DNA of 64,000 nt from Steroidobacteraceae bacterium (GCA_019187495.1 JABAQN010000025.1:52205-116204), one strand, 5' to 3'; counted from the first letter of the stretch, positions 19,760-30,778 are shown. Made by a program: numbers and translations. Notes: generated by a model not told the origin, from the letters alone.

Positions 19760-22282
19760 ATGAAAGCGAAGTGCCCGGTACTGGCGACGCTGTGCGCCTT
19801 CGGAGGTCTCGCGCTCGCCCAGACGATTGCGCGCGCGGACACGATGTTCAGCGACAACTTCCAGGACGGCAGCTACGCCGACTGGACGCTGAGCGGCAAC
19901 GGCCGCGACGCGCCCAACTACTACCTCGGCAACTATTCGATGCGGCTCGACGGCCTGCGGCAGGGCGCGATCGCGCTCTCCTCCCGGGGCTACACGAACG
20001 TGTCGCTGTCCGCGGACCTCGCGGCCCTGTACCTGACCTACGGTGAGTACTGCTACGCCGAATACTCCACCGACGGCGGCGGCACCTGGAACATCCTTCA
20101 CTGGATCACCGATGGCGGCGACGACGGCTATTTCGACCACGCCACCGCCTCGAGCGGCCTCGACGACAACCCGAACCTGCGGCTGCGCTTTCGCGCATAC
20201 ACCTGGTACTACCACTACTGCTATGGAGACAACGTCAGCCTCACCGGGACCCCGATCAGCGGCGGCGCGGGCCCGGAGATCGACGTCAACGGTTCGGGGG
20301 CCTTCGGCACGGTCACCATCGGGGGCGAGGCGACGAACACGCTGACGATCACGAACAGCGGCGATGCGAGCCTCGACATCGGCGGCCTGACCGGCCTCGC
20401 CGCGCCTTTCAGTCTCGTGAATGACAACTGCTCGAGCCAATCCATCGCGCCCGCGGCATCGTGCACGGTCGGCATCCGCTTCGCGCCGACCACCGCGGGC
20501 TCGTTCAGTGACGCGCTGAACATCGCCTCGAATGACAGCGACGAACCGAACTACGCGGTCGCCGCCAGCGGAAGTGGAAGCGCCTCGGGAACGTACGATC
20601 CCCTGCCGGGCGACGGCAACGTCAGCCGGTCCGCACTCACCTACAGCTTCCTGACCGCCGGCGGCACGCTCGACCTGATGGACTTCAGCCACTATGCCCT
20701 GCCGGCGAACGCCGCGAACCCGGCCAACTCCTTCGAGGGCCGGTTGACACTCAATGGCGAGGCGGCGAACGGCAGCGCGGTCGAGGTCGGGGGGAACAAC
20801 AATCTGCCGTACTACCCCGAGGCGGCACACCTGCCGGAGTTCGACTTCGAATTCGTGCAGCACGGCACGCACTTCATTCCGGTCACGCGCGGCAAGTACG
20901 AGGGCACGCACCCGTCGTGGGCCTACGTGCTGGAACCGGGCCGGGTATGGAACGAGAACGGCGACAACGGCTACTCGCGTGTCGCCTTCCCGTTCTCCCT
21001 GCAGGAACGCAACAACGACTGCATCTGGAACGGCGTGATGACCTTCCTGTTCAGGGATGACGGATCGGTCTCCGATGTCGCATACCAGATCGCGAGCGAA
21101 ACCTGCCTGTACCTGAAAGTGAACTTCTGGGGACGGCTGGACGCGACCTACACGCCGGCAGCCGTCACGGGCGCCGCGAGGATCCGGTCGGACTACGAGG
21201 CGGAGGTGGCCCGCCGCATGCCGGTCAAGCCCATGGATGCCCTCGCGACCGACTACCCCGACGCCGGGGTCGTCACGGCAAACATCGGCAGCGACATCAC
21301 CGCCGAGCACATGACCGTCTACGGTGTCGCGTACAACGGTGTGCACTACGTCGGCGACTGCCAGACACGCCATGGCAAGTACCCGTTCTGCGAAGTCATG
21401 GACCTGCCGTCCTACTCGACGGCAAAGTCCGTCTTCGGCGCCTACGGGCTGATGCGGCTCGAACAGAAGTACTCCGGCACCCAGCGCACGCTCGGCATCG
21501 ACGACTACGTGAGCGAATGCACGGGCTGGCAGTGGGATGCGCCCACGTTCGAGAACGCGCTGGACATGGCCACCGGCAACTACAGTTCGTCGAGTTCGCA
21601 CGTGGACGAGTCGTCGCAGGCGATGCTCGACGGCTTCTTCCTCGCGACGACGCACTCGCAGAAGGTCAGCCACGCCTGCAGCTACCCTTACATGGCCACG
21701 CCCGGGACGACTTTCGTCTATCACACCTCGGACACGTATCTCCTCGGGCGCGCGATGAGCATGTACTACAAGTCGCAGGCCGGCGGCGGCGCGGACTTCT
21801 TCGACGACGTGGTCGTGGGCGAGATCTACAAGCCCCTCGGCCTGAGCCCGACCACGTACACGACCCTGCGCACGCAGGACTCGGCCGCGCAGGCGCACAC
21901 CGGGTTCGGCCTGATCTTCGTGAGGGATGACGTCGTGAAGCTCGCCGAGTTCTTGAACGACGCACAGGGAACGATCCAGGGCCAGCAGGTCCTCGACAGC
22001 GGCATGGTCGCCGCAACCCTGGAGCTCGGCAGCGGCGGGCTGCAGGCCGGCGGCACCTACGACCGCTACAACAACGGCTTCTGGTACTTCGACCTGGACC
22101 AGGCCACGCATTCCTACGGTTGCGGCGGGGCGAAGTGGGTGCCGTACATGGCGGGTTACGGCGGGATCAGCGTCGTGCTGCTACCGAACGGCATGGTGTT
22201 CTACCACTTCAGCGACAACGACCAGATCGCGTGGGGCAAGAGCGCGATCGAGCTGGACAAGATCGCGCCGATGTGTCCGTAG
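19760..22282 (+). CDS. Secreted serine hydrolase (beta-lactamase-like) with choice-of-anchor D domain
   Basis: Three parts. Signal peptide (about residues 1-28). An N-terminal beta-sandwich region with an immunoglobulin-like 'choice-of-anchor D' module (LTITNSGDASLDIGG...SCTVGIRFAPTTAGSFSDALNIASND, about 190-275). A C-terminal serine hydrolase of the beta-lactamase/class C esterase type, with SxxK as STAK in SYSTAKSVFGAYG and a Tyr motif YHTSDTYLLG. At 840 residues it is far longer than a simple beta-lactamase. Probably an extracellular esterase or peptidase. The choice of start (ATG 19760) gives a clean signal peptide. It is the last gene before the tRNA-Phe island. Confidence 0.75.
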   Translation: MKAKCPVLATLCAFGGLALAQTIARADTMFSDNFQDGSYADWTLSGNGRDAPNYYLGNYSMRLDGLRQGAIALSSRGYTNVSLSADLAALYLTYGEYCYAEYSTDGGGTWNILHWITDGGDDGYFDHATASSGLDDNPNLRLRFRAYTWYYHYCYGDNVSLTGTPISGGAGPEIDVNGSGAFGTVTIGGEATNTLTITNSGDASLDIGGLTGLAAPFSLVNDNCSSQSIAPAASCTVGIRFAPTTAGSFSDALNIASNDSDEPNYAVAASGSGSASGTYDPLPGDGNVSRSALTYSFLTAGGTLDLMDFSHYALPANAANPANSFEGRLTLNGEAANGSAVEVGGNNNLPYYPEAAHLPEFDFEFVQHGTHFIPVTRGKYEGTHPSWAYVLEPGRVWNENGDNGYSRVAFPFSLQERNNDCIWNGVMTFLFRDDGSVSDVAYQIASETCLYLKVNFWGRLDATYTPAAVTGAARIRSDYEAEVARRMPVKPMDALATDYPDAGVVTANIGSDITAEHMTVYGVAYNGVHYVGDCQTRHGKYPFCEVMDLPSYSTAKSVFGAYGLMRLEQKYSGTQRTLGIDDYVSECTGWQWDAPTFENALDMATGNYSSSSSHVDESSQAMLDGFFLATTHSQKVSHACSYPYMATPGTTFVYHTSDTYLLGRAMSMYYKSQAGGGADFFDDVVVGEIYKPLGLSPTTYTTLRTQDSAAQAHTGFGLIFVRDDVVKLAEFLNDAQGTIQGQQVLDSGMVAATLELGSGGLQAGGTYDRYNNGFWYFDLDQATHSYGCGGAKWVPYMAGYGGISVVLLPNGMVFYHFSDNDQIAWGKSAIELDKIAPMCP

Positions 22283-22367
22283 CGGAGATCGGGCGCCGCC
22301 CTATGCCGGATGGCGCCAGCGTCGCTCGCCGCAATGGGTCGAATGCGTCATGGCCATGTGCCCGGGA

Positions 22368-22430
22368 AGGACCTTGAAATGGATGGTGGCCAGGGTCGGA
22401 ATCGAACCAACGACACGCGGATTTTCAGTC
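22368..22430. repeat. att direct repeat, left copy (island end)
   Basis: A 63-bp sequence identical to 37454-37516. It comprises the last 47 nt of tRNA-Phe, including the encoded CCA, and 16 nt of downstream flank. About 12 further bases on the flank side match with three differences (from 22356/37442). Here the tRNA portion is only a fragment. Its sequence and placement are those expected of the distal attachment site of an element integrated into the 3' end of tRNA-Phe. Confidence 0.85.
22384..22430 (-). pseudogene. tRNA-Phe 3' fragment
   Basis: Equivalent to tRNA-Phe nucleotides 30-76: the rest of the anticodon stem-loop, variable loop, T arm, acceptor 3' strand and CCA. The 5' half (acceptor 5' strand, D arm) is absent; the sequence diverges abruptly after 22430. 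It cannot make a tRNA. Confidence 0.9.
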
Positions 22431-22875
22431 GGGTTTCGACGCTGGACTATTCGGGTCAGGTCAAGTCAGGTCCAAAGTAATCAAGTAATTGGGCGGAAGC
22501 AAGGGGTAACGACCGGAAGCCGGCGGAAGGTCTAAATGCCGTTTGGTGGTCCAACACTGGTCCAAATGCGGCCCTGCGACACCTCAGAATCCGCGCACCA
22601 GAGCGGTGGGGGTGAAGCGGATGTGCCGGGATACGAGTATTTGGCAAGCGTTTGTCGCGAGGAAGGCGTGGAGCGGGCTGTCGGTGTGGGCCTCCTGCAC
22701 GCGTGAAGGGCGAGAGTGGAGTGTGTTGCACCGCTGAAGCACGCCGCTGTCGTGGAAGCCGGCGGCGGCGCGGTCGCTGCCGACGGCGGTGTCCGTCGAG
22801 CTCGAGCGGTAAGCGCACGAAGCGCCGCGGCTCGAATGTCACGCGTCGCCCAACCCCCCTGTTTGGATGGCTGAC
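22431..22875. other. Island left end, no gene identified
   Basis: About 445 bp between the tRNA fragment and the first CRISPR repeat. Both strands have open frames (for example 22532-22882 and 22456-22842 on minus, 22535-22708 on plus), but all are low-complexity and Arg/Pro-rich with no motif. I looked for a tyrosine recombinase (R..HxxR..Y) because of the attachment site and saw none. It may hold a decayed integrase or simple flank. Confidence 0.4.
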
Positions 22876-25800
22876 GCTTCAATGAGGCCGCAGCGAATTC
22901 GCCGCGGAATCGACCCGGCGCCGATTCTCTACTTCGGTCCGACGAAGTCGCTTCAATGAGGCCGCAGCGAATTCGCCGCGGAATCGATGAATTCCGCGCG
23001 GCGATCGTCGCCGCTTACGAGGCTTCAATGAGGCCGCAGCGAATTCGCCGCGGAATCCGCAGCTATGCTGAGGTCTACAACGACCGCTGGGCCGCTTCAA
23101 TGAGGCCGCAGCGAATTCGCCGCGGAATCGCCATGCGTGGATGATGCTGACGGCCGGCGCGCTGGCTTCAATGAGGCCGCAGCGAATTCGCCGCGGAATC
23201 TCGCAGCTCGTGGCCTTTCGCGCGACGCCGGGGGAGCTTCAATGAGGCCGCAGCGAATTCGCCGCGGAATCCGGGCTCGCGGGTAGCCGAACGTCTCGCG
23301 CCAGTGGGCGCTTCAATGAGGCCGCAGCGAATTCGCCGCGGAATCGCGACGTCCTCGAGCTCGACAGCTATCTCGTCCTAGCTTCAATGAGGCCGCAGCG
23401 AATTCGCCGCGGAATCCCACGTCATCGAAGGCACCCCGGCCGCGGACACGCGCTTCAATGAGGCCGCAGCGAATTCGCCGCGGAATCATGCAAGCGGTAT
23501 CGGACATATTCGCAATCTGGCCGTGCTTCAATGAGGCCGCAGCGAATTCGCCGCGGAATCCCGGCCGGAGGCGGTGCGGGACAACTGGCTTGGCCGGCTT
23601 CAATGAGGCCGCAGCGAATTCGCCGCGGAATCAGGTACTTGTCCACAATGGCCCGGCCCGCCCCGTAGGCTTCAATGAGGCCGCAGCGAATTCGCCGCGG
23701 AATCAGATTGCGGGAGAGAAGCCATGACCCTCGACCTCACGCTTCAATGAGGCCGCAGCGAATTCGCCGCGGAATCCCTACGAGGGCCAAGCGCGCTGGT
23801 CTGACATGGTGGCTTCAATGAGGCCGCAGCGAATTCGCCGCGGAATCAACCTCTCGAAATCGTCCGCGTATCGCGCCGTGATGCTTCAATGAGGCCGCAG
23901 CGAATTCGCCGCGGAATCTCTTCGGCCGACTGGTCGCTGATCGGCAATGCGGGTGCTTCAATGAGGCCGCAGCGAATTCGCCGCGGAATCCGGCTCGAGC
24001 TTTGCGAGAATTTCCATCACGTGAACGCGCTTCAATGAGGCCGCAGCGAATTCGCCGCGGAATCCCGACGCGCCGACGGTCACTACCACTAAGGCGCTTG
24101 GGCTTCAATGAGGCCGCAGCGAATTCGCCGCGGAATCGGCCTGACGCAAGCCGGGAACGCGATGAAATTCTGGCGCTTCAATGAGGCCGCAGCGAATTCG
24201 CCGCGGAATCATAGCCCCCGCCGCCCCGAGAAAAGCGGGGATAAGAGGCTTCAATGAGGCCGCAGCGAATTCGCCGCGGAATCGGCCTGACGCAAGCCGG
24301 GAACGCGATGAAATTCTGGCGCTTCAATGAGGCCGCAGCGAATTCGCCGCGGAATCATAGCCCCCGCCGCCCCGAGAAAAGCGGGGATAAGAGGCTTCAA
24401 TGAGGCCGCAGCGAATTCGCCGCGGAATCGCCGAGATCGCGCGGCGGCATGTCCTGCACCCGGCCGCTTCAATGAGGCCGCAGCGAATTCGCCGCGGAAT
24501 CCCTCACGGCAAGCGCCGAGATCAGCGCGCCCCAGATGCTTCAATGAGGCCGCAGCGAATTCGCCGCGGAATCCTCGGCGTTACCAAAGACACCTACCAG
24601 CGATGGGAGCTTCAATGAGGCCGCAGCGAATTCGCCGCGGAATCGGCTCTGGCGGGCGGCATGAACGCCGCGCTGTCCTAGCTTCAATGAGGCCGCAGCG
24701 AATTCGCCGCGGAATCAAGTCGGCCGCGTGCAGTACTGGCTGTCCGCGTGGATGCTTCAATGAGGCCGCAGCGAATTCGCCGCGGAATCACCTGTCGCTG
24801 CCGGCCACAACGGATGCCCGGCAGGCGCTTCAATGAGGCCGCAGCGAATTCGCCGCGGAATCCACAGCCGCAGCCGGCCTGGTCGGCTGGAACAACCCGC
24901 TTCAATGAGGCCGCAGCGAATTCGCCGCGGAATCAGCGCGGCCACGGCCGCGAGCACGAGGCACGGCCCGCGCTTCAATGAGGCCGCAGCGAATTCGCCG
25001 CGGAATCGCCAGTCCTTTGCTAGTCTCGCGCGCCTCTTTCGAGCTTCAATGAGGCCGCAGCGAATTCGCCGCGGAATCCCGTGAATGACGCCATCACCAA
25101 CCGCGACCCGGCTTACCTGCTTCAATGAGGCCGCAGCGAATTCGCCGCGGAATCCGAAATCGAACGCCTGCGCGGCATCATCTTCGCGCAGCTTCAATGA
25201 GGCCGCAGCGAATTCGCCGCGGAATCGCCACGCGACTGCCGGACGATTTCACGCTGACCCCCGCTTCAATGAGGCCGCAGCGAATTCGCCGCGGAATCAG
25301 CTCACCGATTCGCAGATCGCGGCGATTTCCGCAGCGCTTCAATGAGGCCGCAGCGAATTCGCCGCGGAATCGCGCAGCGTAAATGACGCGCTTCCCCGAC
25401 TGGCCGGCTTCAATGAGGCCGCAGCGAATTCGCCGCGGAATCCCGTTGGCGCACCGTTTCCGGTACCGTTTTCCCGTTAGCTTCAATGAGGCCGCAGCGA
25501 ATTCGCCGCGGAATCCGTTCCACGACCGGAAATACGGCGACCGCGACGGTGGCTTCAATGAGGCCGCAGCGAATTCGCCGCGGAATCACCGTGCGGCCGG
25601 CGTGCCGCTCGACGGCGTCATCTCGCTTCAATGAGGCCGCAGCGAATTCGCCGCGGAATCCATTTGACGACGCGCGCCATAAGGCGCTCGTCAAATGGCT
25701 TCAATGAGGCCGCAGCGAATTCGCCGCGGAATCGCGCATCGTGCCGATGTAACTCGTCGACCGGAACACGCTTCAATGAGGCCGCAGCGAATTCGCCGCG

Positions 25801-25949
25801 GAATCCCTCGTAATGCTCTGCCTCAAAGCAAACCCGACCTTGCTTCAATGAGGCCGCAGCGAATTCGCCGCGGAATCAAGCTCCGCTACTACGCCGTAGG
25901 CGAGTACGGCGACGCTTCAATGAGGCCGCAGCGAATTCGCCGCGGAATC
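22876..25949 (-). CRISPR. Type I-G CRISPR array, 43 repeats and 42 spacers
   Basis: I counted 43 copies of a 36-bp repeat that begins GCTTCAATGAGG and ends CGCCGCGGAATC on the plus strand, with spacers of 35-40 bp (mostly 35-38). On the minus strand, which matches the cas operon and leader, the repeat ends ATTGAAGC, the usual 8-nt crRNA 5' handle. Its centre, CCGCGGCG-AATT-CGCTGCGG, folds into an 8-bp stem with one G-U pair and an AAUU loop, a suitable Cas6 substrate. All repeats I read are identical, including the distal one. Units 18-19 and 20-21 are an exact 146-bp tandem duplication (24102-24247 and 24248-24393). Confidence 0.98.
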
Positions 25950-26153
25950 CGTCGGCCTGCAACCGCTTGTGCCGCCACGTGTTTGCGGACCGACCGCGAG
26001 AGGTGATGGTGAACCGTACCCAAGAGACTACACGCAAACCAATGTGTGGTGTCCTGCGAAGGATAAAACGTCCATCTTTTCAAAGAGCTGCCGGACTGCG
26101 AGCGCTGCCCGGGGTTTCCGCCATCACTGAAGCGCTCGCGCGCGGGCGGCGGA
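25950..26153 (-). promoter_or_regulatory. CRISPR leader
   Basis: About 200 bp between cas2 and the leader-proximal repeat at 25914-25949. Its cas2-proximal half is visibly richer in A/T than its surroundings (for example TTTGAAAAGATGGACGTTTTATCC on the minus strand). Position next to cas2 and the repeat orientation make this the leader, which promotes array transcription and guides new spacer insertion at the 25949 end. I cannot assign a definite -35/-10 pair. Confidence 0.75.
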
Positions 26154-26447
26154 TCAGACGATGACGGGTTCTCGGGCAACGGGCTCGAATTCCTTGCCCA
26201 AGCTTACCACTCTGAGGGTCACTTGTTCAGCCGGCCCGACGTCGACGAACAGTACGTGATCCTCGCCGTGGTGGATCATGCCGTCGAGCAGGGAGACGAG
26301 TTCGGCGTGACGTTGCCGGTTCATGCGGCACTGGAAGACGGACAACTGCAGCCATTCGCCGTAGCCGTTCATGACGTTGAACACGCGACGCCAGCGCTTC
26401 TGGTCGGCGATGCCATAGGTGACTACGTAGAGATGCTCATCCTTCAT
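26154..26447 (-). CDS. cas2: CRISPR-associated endoribonuclease-fold protein Cas2
   Basis: A 97-residue Cas2, the dimer that bridges two Cas1 dimers in the spacer-integration complex. The ferredoxin-like fold is seen as [36 protein letters not shown], with R-x-R-x-FN and the conserved SVFQC strand, then DHVLFVDVG. The first strand ends in TYGIAD, so the usual catalytic Asp-containing 'YDI' is changed to YGI-AD. Cas2 nuclease activity is not needed for integration. The ATG at 26447 lies 1 nt after the cas1 stop, so the two are coupled. An upstream in-frame start at 26489 would only add cas1-overlapping residues. Confidence 0.93.
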   Translation of the reverse strand: MKDEHLYVVTYGIADQKRWRRVFNVMNGYGEWLQLSVFQCRMNRQRHAELVSLLDGMIHHGEDHVLFVDVGPAEQVTLRVVSLGKEFEPVAREPVIV

Positions 26448-26448
26448 G

Positions 26449-28149
26449 TCAACGTGTCGTGAAGTTCGGGTACTCGGGAATCTCGCCAAGCAGGTGGCGA
26501 CTCAGGAGACGCGCCTGCAACTCCAGCAATCGACGGTAGCTGAGCTTGTAGCCGAACAGCGGGTGAGTGACTTCCTGACCCATGCGCCGTTCGAACGTGG
26601 CGATGAACCGCTTGCGGCCGTCGTCCGTGAGCGCAACGCTGCCTGCCACGCTGATGAAATCCGACGGACGAACTTCGCCGTTGTTGATGGCCTGGATGAC
26701 GCTCGAATCGGCGATCAGCGGTCGGAAGGGCTCCATCATGTCGAGCGCCAGCGCCGGCCGGCCGTATCGAGGCTGATGATAGAAGCCGCGATAGGCATCG
26801 AAGCCGACTGCGGTCAGCGCCACGGTCCATGTTCGCACCAACAGCGAGTACCCGTACGACAAGAGTGCGTTCACCGGATCGGTCGGCGGGCGGCGATTAC
26901 GTTTCTCGAAGTCGAACTGCAGCGAGTCATCGTCGCCGCGGCTGATCATCTGCGAGAAGCTGCCAAAGTAGCGGGCCGCGGCCTGGCCCTCCGTCCCCAG
27001 GAGCTCGCCGAGATTCTGTGCGCGTTGCACGCCGCGCAAATCCTGTTGAAAGCCTTCGATGATGCTCTCGGGGGCCGAGCCCGATTTCCAGTTCCGGCGC
27101 AGCAGGGTCTTCTGATTCTGGATTTTGGCGGCCACCAGGCCCTTCGCGATGCGCAGACACGCTTGTGCGTCGAAGCTCGCGCGGTACTGGGCCGTGCGGA
27201 TCTCCACGTTCTTGTGGCCGGTTCCCACGGAGTGGCCCATGAACCAGCCCCCGAACGAATGCCATGAAACCGGAATCTCGCGGTTCATGAGTTCATGCAG
27301 CGTGGGCGTGGTGACGTACACCTGCCCGAGAATTGCCAGCTGCGACACATCCACGAGCCGCACCGTCTGCGTGAGCTTGCCGTCGACGGAGATCTCCAGC
27401 GTCTCGCCTTTCTTCGCCACCTTGGCGCCGCGCGCCTGGACATAGAGCGGCAATGCGGTATCGAGCGCTGTGGCCAGCGGTCGCGGCGACACATCCTGCG
27501 CATGCAGCGAACGCACTTCGTCGGGAAGGCAGATCCCCACCAGCGAACAGCGCGGGCACTTGGGACTGTCCTCCAGCGGTGGTGGAATCTGACCGCCCGC
27601 GGCCAGGAGCCGCAGCCCGTCGATGGCGTTGCGGGTGAGCGCCCGCAACTCGTCGTCGAATACCACCTTCACGCGCTCACGGCTCGCGGCGAAGTACAGC
27701 ACGCCTTCTTCGCAAACGTAGCCGTGCTCTTCGAGGATCAGGCCCTGGACGCACAGTTGCACGCGCTCGGGATCATGGGCGCCGCGTTGCGTATGCGGGC
27801 GCTTGCCGCGCTTGTAGTCCACCGGCGTGACTCGATTGCCTTCGGCCTCGACCAGATCCATCTTCGCGATCAGCCCGAGCCGATTCGATGACAGCGTGAT
27901 CGAGCGTGCGTGGAATCGTTCGTCGGACTCCTCTGTCGCCGCCGGCAGATCGCCGCCGGGTTTGTCGACGCGCCGGTGCGCATGACGCCCCTCGACCGTG
28001 TCGGCCGACTCGGCCCACTCGCCCTGCACCCATTCGAGATACGCGAGGCGCGGGCAGTACTGGTACTCGTTGACCATCCGGGCCGGCAGCAACGGCAGGT
28101 CCCCAGGGAGGTTGGGGGAAGGCAGCGGCAACTCCCGTTGGTCGAGCAC
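26449..28149 (-). CDS. cas4-cas1: Cas4-Cas1 fusion, spacer acquisition nuclease/integrase
   Basis: A 566-residue fusion typical of type I-G. Cas4 part, about residues 20-215: RecB-like nuclease core with PVDYKRGK (Asp111, Lys113) and four iron-sulfur cysteines, Cys32 ([10 protein letters not shown]) and Cys198/201/207 ([10 protein letters not shown]). Cas4 trims pre-spacers and selects the PAM. Cas1 part, about 230-566: metal ligands Glu387 ([12 protein letters not shown]), His458 ([15 protein letters not shown]) and Glu473 (DMMEPFRP), all intact. The start is GTG at 28149, overlapping the stop of the mini-ORF by 1 nt (TAGTG). Next gene cas2. Geobacter type I-U/I-G fusions of this kind are known to work with Cas2. 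Confidence 0.95.
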   Translation of the reverse strand: MLDQRELPLPSPNLPGDLPLLPARMVNEYQYCPRLAYLEWVQGEWAESADTVEGRHAHRRVDKPGGDLPAATEESDERFHARSITLSSNRLGLIAKMDLVEAEGNRVTPVDYKRGKRPHTQRGAHDPERVQLCVQGLILEEHGYVCEEGVLYFAASRERVKVVFDDELRALTRNAIDGLRLLAAGGQIPPPLEDSPKCPRCSLVGICLPDEVRSLHAQDVSPRPLATALDTALPLYVQARGAKVAKKGETLEISVDGKLTQTVRLVDVSQLAILGQVYVTTPTLHELMNREIPVSWHSFGGWFMGHSVGTGHKNVEIRTAQYRASFDAQACLRIAKGLVAAKIQNQKTLLRRNWKSGSAPESIIEGFQQDLRGVQRAQNLGELLGTEGQAAARYFGSFSQMISRGDDDSLQFDFEKRNRRPPTDPVNALLSYGYSLLVRTWTVALTAVGFDAYRGFYHQPRYGRPALALDMMEPFRPLIADSSVIQAINNGEVRPSDFISVAGSVALTDDGRKRFIATFERRMGQEVTHPLFGYKLSYRRLLELQARLLSRHLLGEIPEYPNFTTR

Positions 28150-28244
28150 TACTCTAGCGTGCGATAGGGGTCGTCTTCTGGGACAACAGACGCTCCGGTG
28201 CCGGCGTCCTCCGCAATGGGTTGGTCAGGGCGACGGTCGTTCAT
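28149..28244 (-). CDS. 31-residue acidic mini-ORF between csb2 and cas4-cas1
   Basis: ATG 2 nt after the csb2 stop (TGA-AA-ATG), 31 codons, and a TAG that overlaps the GTG start of cas4-cas1. The product begins MNDRRPDQPIAEDAG and ends DDPYRTLE, with no known motif. The exact fit of both junctions suggests that ribosomes pass through it. It could be a small Cas accessory protein, a translational coupler for cas4-cas1, or the relic of an N-terminal extension. Evidence is positional only. Confidence 0.45.
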   Translation of the reverse strand: MNDRRPDQPIAEDAGTGASVVPEDDPYRTLE

Positions 28245-28246
28245 TT

Positions 28247-29731
28247 TCAACCCACCGGCCTGAACAATCCCAGCCCGTAGTGACAGGCGAACCCCAGCGC
28301 GAGCGGACCGGCGACAGGCTCCGGAAACGTCAGGCACCGAAAGCTTCCCAGACGATCAGGCTGGCTGAGACCACGGCGGCTGCGGAACCGCCGGAAATGA
28401 ATGGGGCGAAGCCTGCGTCCCCTGCCGGCGTTCACTTCCCCGACGGCCTCGATGGCAACAGGCTCGGGAAGGCCACGCTCGCGGCATTCGCGACGGATCT
28501 GATCGTCGACGCCGAAGCGCTTCTTGGCGTGCCAGGGATGCAGATAAGGTGTGGTGGATAACCAGGTCTTGCTGGCTCGGGTGAGTTCGCTCACCACCTC
28601 GACCGAGCCACTGCCTTCGAGAATCAGGCGCCACTCGGCGCTGCCGCGCTCCCACAGCTTTCGCACGCCGACCACGGCGCGTTGCTCATCGTCGTTCATT
28701 CCATCAGGGACATACACAAGCACGCGATCGAGCTCGCCGTCGCCATTACTGTCCCAAGGCAAGTAGAAAGCATGGCGGTGCCGGTTACCTTCGGGTAGAT
28801 CATGCCCGGAAAGAATCGACGGAATATTGTCTTTGCCGAAGATGCGCCTGCATTGCCCCATGGCGGCAATGCGCATGAGTTCGCCGATGCGCAGGCTGTC
28901 TTCCACACGCGGCATCGGCTTGCCGCTCAAGACGAAATTGATGGTCGTAACGACGGGTGCCCGCGCTCGACGAACGGTAGGCTTCGGTCGCAGGGCATCG
29001 AGCGGTCGCACGTAGCTCACCTTTCTTGCGGCGGGTGGCTGGCTCCAGCCGAGCTTGCGCAGATCACTGGTATCGACACTGAGCGCGTCGAGCAGGGACT
29101 CCGGCAGGGTTCCACCGAGCTTCTTCTGTGCCTTCTCGTCGGCGAGGAAGCGGCGCCGAACTGCCCGATATTCACTCGAAGACAGGGGCGCGTAGAGTGT
29201 CACGATCTCACCCTTGATCTCGCCGGTATCCGTATCGATCGCGCTGTCTCCCGGTGCGCAATTCGCGGCTGGAGCCGCGTCGATGCGCCGGGCCTCGACC
29301 CAGGACTCGGCGCGACCGAGATAGCCGATGACGGCAAGTAGGTCATCCACCAGTGAGAGCTGGTCGTCCGGCAAGTCGATAGTCGGCCACGCGACGCAAA
29401 GCGAGGCAGCGCGGTCGATGGCGGTGAAGGCGTCGAAGATCAGCGATGTCTTGCCCGCCCCGAACTGCGGCATGTAGTGCCGCACATGACTGTGGCTGGC
29501 AGCGGGTAACGTGTACCGAGGAAGCTCGACCGCCAGCGTCTCGATCAATGCCCTGAAGGTGGCCTCGCTGTACCTTCCAGTTTGCTTGAGTTTGTGATGC
29601 CAAGTGGCGATCAGCGCGCGCAGGATGCGCCACGGTTCCGGCGGCCAGGCGACGGCGCCCTCATTGACATGGCGATCCCATGGCGTGGCGTGGTAGCGCC
29701 CGGCGGGAAAGGTGATGGCGACCGCGAGCAT
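28247..29731 (-). CDS. csb2: Csb2 (Cas5-Cas6 fusion) of type I-G
   Basis: GSU0054-family protein of 494 residues: an N-terminal Cas5-like RAMP (MLAVAITFPAGRYHATPWDRHVNEGAVAWPPEPWRILRALI) joined to a Cas6-like crRNA-processing domain. The C-terminal Gly-rich RAMP loop is clear (GPLALGFACHYGLGLFRPVG). His-rich GNRHRHAFYLPW is a candidate catalytic or RNA-binding stretch. It should cut the pre-crRNA at ATTGAAGC and cap the crRNA handle in Cascade. The ATG is 3 nt after the csb1 stop, so translation is coupled. Confidence 0.93.
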   Translation of the reverse strand: MLAVAITFPAGRYHATPWDRHVNEGAVAWPPEPWRILRALIATWHHKLKQTGRYSEATFRALIETLAVELPRYTLPAASHSHVRHYMPQFGAGKTSLIFDAFTAIDRAASLCVAWPTIDLPDDQLSLVDDLLAVIGYLGRAESWVEARRIDAAPAANCAPGDSAIDTDTGEIKGEIVTLYAPLSSSEYRAVRRRFLADEKAQKKLGGTLPESLLDALSVDTSDLRKLGWSQPPAARKVSYVRPLDALRPKPTVRRARAPVVTTINFVLSGKPMPRVEDSLRIGELMRIAAMGQCRRIFGKDNIPSILSGHDLPEGNRHRHAFYLPWDSNGDGELDRVLVYVPDGMNDDEQRAVVGVRKLWERGSAEWRLILEGSGSVEVVSELTRASKTWLSTTPYLHPWHAKKRFGVDDQIRRECRERGLPEPVAIEAVGEVNAGRGRRLRPIHFRRFRSRRGLSQPDRLGSFRCLTFPEPVAGPLALGFACHYGLGLFRPVG

Positions 29732-29734
29732 GAA

Positions 29735-30778
<1,044 letters not shown>

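Noticed and set aside
19613..22111. 832-codon minus-strand frame opposite the serine hydrolase
   Set aside because: No recognisable motif and Val/Arg-rich composition; shadow of the plus-strand gene.
22384..22430. Second tRNA-Phe gene
   Set aside because: Only the 3' 47 nt are present; the D arm and 5' acceptor strand are missing, so it is an attachment-site fragment.
22535..22708. Plus-strand frame MPFGGPTLVQMRPCD... as a possible integrase N-terminus
   Set aside because: Located where an integrase might be, but it stops after about 57 codons and shows no recombinase motif.
22878..26006. Many open frames across the CRISPR array encoding repeated peptides such as MRPQRIRRGI and FNEAAANSPRN
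   Set aside because: They are translations of the 36-bp repeat in several frames; spacing and identity of the units show a CRISPR array, not repeat proteins.
26154..26489. Longer Cas2 start at 26489
   Set aside because: The extra 14 residues overlap the end of cas1 and are not Cas2-like; ATG 26447 sits 1 nt after the cas1 stop and starts the first beta-strand correctly.
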